Shown here piece by piece: positions 4,175 to 7,621 of a DNA stretch of 7,621 bases. A program made the translations under genes and the position numbers. Each line of letters begins with the position of its first letter. Within the stretch, counting starts at the first letter, position 1. Below the pieces are notes generated by a model. That model was given only the letters and a program-made list of their open reading frames with translations, had not been told where the DNA came from and did not search any database. Source of the stretch: Lentisphaerota bacterium. Its GTDB lineage: Bacteria; Verrucomicrobiota; Kiritimatiellia; JAAZAB01. The DNA lies in NCBI GenBank assembly GCA_016199105.1, contig JACQHI010000384.1, forward strand, positions 1 to 7,621, written 5' to 3'.

Positions 4175-7100
4175 TTCGGCTCCGGCTTGGAGAAATACTT
4201 CTTCCTGTATTCCTCTGGCGTCATTTTGGTTCCCTTCCCAGAGAAAAGGATTTCAACCGATTTCAGGTATTCAAATTTCAAGACGAATGCCGGAGGCTTG
4301 ACCGGTTGTTTGAGGAAATCCAACAACAACTTCTCGAGATCGGGGAGATATTCCGGCAGTTTATCGGCGTCAGGGCTTTCCTCCCAGCCCAAGTAAAGAT
4401 TCAGTACCTTAAGCGGCATCCCCGCCAGAGGCTTGAACTCAATGCGTGATTTAATGGATGACCGTCCAACCGACAGCGTTTCCAATGGCATCCCGGCCAG
4501 CGGACTCAAATCGCTGACCAAGGTTCCCATCAAGGAAATATTTGTTAATCGTTTTCCCGCAAGCGGCTTGATGTCCTTGATAGGAGCGCACTCAAGTAGC
4601 AGGACGCTCAACGGCGCGTCTGCAAGAGGCGACAGGTCTTCGACAAGGGTGGAACTGATATTAAGATAAGTCAATGGCATCCCGCGAAGGGCTTCAATAT
4701 TCTTTATGCGGCAGGAACTGATGTACAGAGAAGTCAAAGGAAGCGCCTTCAGGTGTTTGAAATCTTTATCGCAAAAAGAAGTTTGATACAGCTTTAAAAT
4801 TCGAAGGCTTTTTATGTTCCTTAATGGCGAGAAATCCCGAATAGAGGGACTTCCCCAGACATCCATATTCTCAATCGGCGAGTTGGTCAAGGGGCGGATA
4901 TCTTCGATCTGGGAGCAGGCAGCCGTAAATTGTTTTAGTGGCATTCCATACAGCGGCTTGAGGTCTTTAATTTTGGTGCCGGTAATATTAAGGACGGTAA
5001 TCGGCAGGCCTGCCAGCGCTTTAATGTTGTCGAGCGACTCGTTGGATCTATTTGCAATGTTGAGTTCGATGCCATCCGCCGTTATCTTATGGGTTTCCTT
5101 CAACTCCTTGACGGACGGATTGTCGGCCTTCAGTTCCTCCAGCGCCTTCTTCAGATTCTCCTCTGTGGGTTCCTTCATCGGGATCTGCTCAAAGACTTCC
5201 GGCTTCGCCCGAGCAGCTACGCCGGACAAGTCCGACTTCGCTCGGGTAGCTACGTCGGACAAGCCACCGGACCCGCCGCCGCCAGGCTGTGGCGTGGCAG
5301 GCAAGTTGGGGGGCAGGGGCGCGTTTGTCGAGGATGCCTTGACGGCCGCAAGCGTTTCCAGCACGCCTGCGTAAGCCTTGGCGGTCTGCGTCTGGCCGTG
5401 CAGGCGCTGATATTCTTTGGTTGCGTCCTTGAGTTTCTCGGCTTGAGTGGCTGTCCAGGTCTTTGCGCCGAGGTCCACTTTGTCCGGCGCCAGTAGCTCT
5501 CCCGTGAAGCCTGCCAGTTTCAGCAGGACGGCAAGGTCCTTCCGCGCCGTCGCTTCCTTCACCGCCTCCGCCAGCGCCATCCCCACTCGACCCTCGACAC
5601 TCGACCCTTGCCCCTCGACCCCCACCGTCGCCCCTTCGACTCCGCTCGGGGCTATGGTGGGCAAGCTTCTAAACTCCTTCACCGCCAGCGCCGTGTTTCG
5701 GGCCTCGTATGCCGCCAGGCCCCGCAAAATGGCCGCCTCGGGCGTCGGATTACCCGCCAGTCGTTTCAGCCGTTCGTTCGCGCTGATGTCCGTCACGGCA
5801 AAGTTCTGTTCCGCGAAACCCTGGGGCAGCATGCGCCGCGCCTTCACTGTCCGACCGTCCCGGCCGGTGATTTGCAGGGTCACACTTTGACCTGTCTTGA
5901 ACTCGATGGCGATTTCCTTGCCTTTGTCCCCGGCAAAAGATTCCGCCAGAATTTCAGGAAGCCGCGCGAGTTTCTGGAGCATCTGTTCGTCTTCTGTTAC
6001 TTCAGCGGACAACTCCGCCAAGGCGCTATTTTTCTTCGCCGCCTGCGCGAGAGCCGCGGCGCCTGGGAAATCCCCGTTCAACAGCTTGGCGGCCATGTCG
6101 CGCCGCATTTCCGATAATAGTTTCTGGGCTTCCTCTTTCTTTGCCGCCGCCTCCTTCTGGGCTTGCGCCTGCCGTTCTTTTTCCGCCTCCGCTTCTTTCA
6201 CCTTGGCGGCGCTTGCCAAGCGACCCTTGAGTTCGGAGGCCAGGGTTTCCCGCGAGGACGCCAGCTCGGCGGCATACGCCCCGTTGAATTGGCCTGCGGT
6301 GAGCTTGTCGAATCCGTCCAACTTGTCCACCGCCTCCTGCAGCTTCCCCGCCGCGGCCAGTTTGTCCGCCTCGGCCTTGAGTGCCAGCCAGGCCTTATCC
6401 ACGCCCTGTTTCTTCACATCCTCCAAGCGCTTGATTTGCTCCTCCGCCTTTGCCTGGTACTCTGTTCCGGCGGCATCCCTTTTGACGGTCTCGAATCGGG
6501 AAAGGATGCCCTTCATATCGTCAGGGTGCGCATCCTTGTATTCCAGCGCCTGCATGTACGCCTGCCTGGCGCGGGCCTGGGCGTCATTCGCCGGGGAAGA
6601 CGCCCCGCTTGCCACGCCAAGGGCGTGGTCGTAGCCGGGGCGGTTCGGGGGTAGAGCGCGGGCTACGACCGCGCTTTCCGTCGTCGGTGCTTTCGCCTGC
6701 TGAACCGTCGCCGTGTTGACAGTCGTCGCTCCTGGAACGGCCGGCGACCAAGAACCGTGCCCGGCCCACCATATGCCCAAGCCAATCAAAACGACGGCCG
6801 CAACCCCGGCGCCCGCCAGCCACAGTTTTTTTCGCCCCTGATCCCCGATTCCTGCTTCAGGTTTCAGGTTTCCGCCCTCATCCCTTGCCTTTTTCAGCCT
6901 CGGCCTCTTCCTTTTCAACTCCGCCAAAGCCGCCTGGTCCCGCACCCGGACCAGCGTCGAGTGGCCTGTCTCGGGCGACGTCGTGAGGGGCGCCTGGCCG
7001 GCCAGCACCCGGTCCAGATCCGCCATCACCGCCTCCCAGGTCTCGTGGCGCTCGCCCCGGTCCTTGAGGAGCAGGATTTCCAGCAACGCCACCGCCCCGT

Positions 7101-7621
7101 CGGAAAGGTCCGGGTTGAACTCGCGCGGGTCCGGCAGCGGCTCCGACATCTGCTTCTTGATCACATCCATCACGCTCGAGCCCGCGAAGGGGATTTGGCC
7201 GGTCAGCATGTTGTAGAGCGTGGCCCCGAGCGAATACATGTCCGCGCGCGCGTCCACCTTCGCGGAGTCTTCGATCTGTTCCGGGCTCATGTAATTCGGG
7301 GTGCCCATGATGACATTGGAAAGCGTCAGGCCCGCCTGGGCTGACACGCTCTTCGCCAGCCCGAAGTCCACCAGCTTGGGCTCCCCGGTTTTATCCAGCA
7401 GGACGTTCGAGGGCTTGATGTCGCGGTGCAGCAACTGGTGGTCGTTCCACGCATAAGCCAGGGCGGAGGCCAGCTTGCGCGTCAGCGCGAGGGCCGGCTG
7501 TTCCGGGAGATAGCCCTCGCGTTTGATCCGGGCTTCCAGCGATTCGCCCTGGATCAAGGCCATCGCGAAATAGAGGATGCCGGCGTCCTCGCCGGCGTCG
7601 AAGGCGGTGACGATGTTCGGA
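4168..7621 (-). CDS. Membrane Ser/Thr protein kinase with coiled coil and C-terminal leucine-rich repeats (5' end missing)
   Basis: The frame is open to the right edge (1150 visible codons), so the start is outside the window. The Met at 7563 is internal: the residues before it, ending AGEDAGILYFAM, are ordinary kinase sequence. Numbering from that Met, the catalytic loop is HRDIKPSN (46-53), DFG is 66-68, GTPNYMSPEQ is 87-96 and ADMYSLGATLY is 107-117. The ATP loop and VAIK lysine lie off the edge. A basic juxtamembrane stretch leads to one transmembrane helix (about 247-267). Beyond it come a helical, Ala/Lys/Glu-rich coiled coil (about 325-530), a globular region (about 535-630), a Pro/Gly linker (748-767) and about nine 21-residue LRR units (about 835-1060, consensus L-x-G-M-P-L-x-x-L-x-I-x-x-T-x-I-x-D-L-x-P). 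The C-terminus is Lys-rich. It is probably a sensor kinase with the LRR part outside the cytoplasm; the ligand is unknown. Linkers carry in-frame DNA repeats. Confidence 0.96.
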   Translation of the reverse strand, partial: PNIVTAFDAGEDAGILYFAMALIQGESLEARIKREGYLPEQPALALTRKLASALAYAWNDHQLLHRDIKPSNVLLDKTGEPKLVDFGLAKSVSAQAGLTLSNVIMGTPNYMSPEQIEDSAKVDARADMYSLGATLYNMLTGQIPFAGSSVMDVIKKQMSEPLPDPREFNPDLSDGAVALLEILLLKDRGERHETWEAVMADLDRVLAGQAPLTTSPETGHSTLVRVRDQAALAELKRKRPRLKKARDEGGNLKPEAGIGDQGRKKLWLAGAGVAAVVLIGLGIWWAGHGSWSPAVPGATTVNTATVQQAKAPTTESAVVARALPPNRPGYDHALGVASGASSPANDAQARARQAYMQALEYKDAHPDDMKGILSRFETVKRDAAGTEYQAKAEEQIKRLEDVKKQGVDKAWLALKAEADKLAAAGKLQEAVDKLDGFDKLTAGQFNGAYAAELASSRETLASELKGRLASAAKVKEAEAEKERQAQAQKEAAAKKEEAQKLLSEMRRDMAAKLLNGDFPGAAALAQAAKKNSALAELSAEVTEDEQMLQKLARLPEILAESFAGDKGKEIAIEFKTGQSVTLQITGRDGRTVKARRMLPQGFAEQNFAVTDISANERLKRLAGNPTPEAAILRGLAAYEARNTALAVKEFRSLPTIAPSGVEGATVGVEGQGSSVEGRVGMALAEAVKEATARKDLAVLLKLAGFTGELLAPDKVDLGAKTWTATQAEKLKDATKEYQRLHGQTQTAKAYAGVLETLAAVKASSTNAPLPPNLPATPQPGGGGSGGLSDVATRAKSDLSGVAARAKPEVFEQIPMKEPTEENLKKALEELKADNPSVKELKETHKITADGIELNIANRSNESLDNIKALAGLPITVLNITGTKIKDLKPLYGMPLKQFTAACSQIEDIRPLTNSPIENMDVWGSPSIRDFSPLRNIKSLRILKLYQTSFCDKDFKHLKALPLTSLYISSCRIKNIEALRGMPLTYLNISSTLVEDLSPLADAPLSVLLLECAPIKDIKPLAGKRLTNISLMGTLVSDLSPLAGMPLETLSVGRSSIKSRIEFKPLAGMPLKVLNLYLGWEESPDADKLPEYLPDLEKLLLDFLKQPVKPPAFVLKFEYLKSVEILFSGKGTKMTPEEYRKKYFSKPEPKK
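4384..5059 (-). other. Leucine-rich-repeat region of the kinase
   Basis: Units of 21 residues such as RGMPLTYLNISSTLVEDLSPL and AGKRLTNISLMGTLVSDLSPL follow one another from about residue 835 to 1060. Some units are 22-24 residues long. This LRR type (G-M-P-L ... D-L-S-P-L) is common in large PVC-group proteins and is expected to form a curved ligand-binding surface. The units differ considerably at the DNA level, so this is an old repeat, unlike the younger linker repeats. Confidence 0.85.
5198..5263. repeat. 33-bp tandem duplication inside the kinase gene
   Basis: Bases 5198-5230 and 5231-5263 are adjacent 33-nt units differing at five positions, all transitions. They encode two 11-residue units, SDVATRAKSDL and SGVAARAKPEV, right after the Gly-rich linker and before the LRR region. 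The period of exactly 11 codons keeps the frame. Confidence 0.85.
5586..5641. repeat. Heptanucleotide array inside the kinase gene
   Basis: On the plus strand: CTCGACC, CTCGACA, CTCGACC, CTTGCCC, CTCGACC (5586-5620), then three more degenerate 7-nt units to 5641. It encodes the low-complexity segment APSGVEGATVGVEGQGSSVE between two helical regions of the kinase (residues about 638-657). The same period occurs in the intergenic array at 643-709. Confidence 0.8.
6612..6670. repeat. Double hairpin inside the kinase gene
   Basis: CCACGCC (6612-6618) pairs with GGCGTGG (6622-6628). GGTCGTAGCC (6627-6636) pairs perfectly with GGCTACGACC (6661-6670) around a 24-nt loop. The block encodes ARALPPNRPGYDHALGVASG (about residues 301-320), a linker just outside the transmembrane helix. 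Confidence 0.7.
6856..6876. repeat. Short period-7 tract inside the kinase gene
   Basis: TTCAGGT, TTCAGGT, TTCCGCC are consecutive 7-nt units on the plus strand, encoding part of GGNLKPEAG in the cytoplasmic juxtamembrane linker. With three units it is short, but period and base pattern match the TTC-type units of the intergenic array at 643-709. Confidence 0.5.

Noticed and set aside
5897..6634. Plus-strand Ala/Ser-rich frame of 245 codons
   Set aside because: It is the antisense of the kinase coiled coil, whose Ala/Lys/Glu codons produce such open frames.
7561..7563. ATG as the kinase start
   Set aside because: The frame stays open upstream and encodes ordinary kinase sequence (PNIVTAFDAGEDAG), so this Met is internal.

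Overview
The window is GC-rich, and every convincing gene lies on the minus strand, so transcription runs from high to low coordinates. A very long Ser/Thr kinase with a C-terminal leucine-rich-repeat region, an FHA/nucleotidyl-cyclase protein, and many short intergenic repeats (period-7 arrays and small hairpins) suggest a bacterium of the PVC group, most likely Verrucomicrobiota (including Kiritimatiellota/Lentisphaerota) or Planctomycetota. This placement rests on gene architecture and repeat style only; there is no rRNA or marker gene to confirm it.

Right to left (transcription order). (1) 7621-4168: a 5'-truncated membrane Ser/Thr kinase (catalytic domain, one transmembrane helix, coiled coil, linkers, about nine 21-residue LRR units). 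(2) 4167-3715: a gap holding a possible 36-codon frame, a hairpin, a perfect 22-bp palindrome and, just before the next gene, a perfect 7-bp inverted repeat that may be an operator. (3) 3714-3081: a two-gene toxin-antitoxin module (VapB-like antitoxin, PIN/VapC toxin) overlapping by 8 bp. (4) 3080-2384: about 700 bp without a gene, packed with inverted and direct repeats. (5) 2383-1433: an FHA domain fused to a class III cyclase with adenylyl-type specificity residues. (6) 1436-774: a CmcI-family methyltransferase joined to the cyclase by an ATGA overlap. (7) 773-438: a repeat-rich gap with a heptamer array. (8) 437-1: the N-terminal part of a YihY/BrkB family membrane protein, cut by the left edge.

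The kinase and the FHA-cyclase are plausible partners, since FHA domains bind phosphothreonine, but a toxin-antitoxin module and two repeat-rich gaps separate them, so this is inference. The cyclase and methyltransferase are probably translationally coupled.

The most unusual observation is that repeat types resembling those in the gaps also occur in frame inside the kinase gene: two period-7 tracts, a 33-bp tandem duplication and a double-hairpin block. All four fall in linkers between recognisable domains, as if dispersed repeats had invaded the gene and been tolerated as linker peptides, comparable in principle to Rickettsia palindromic elements.
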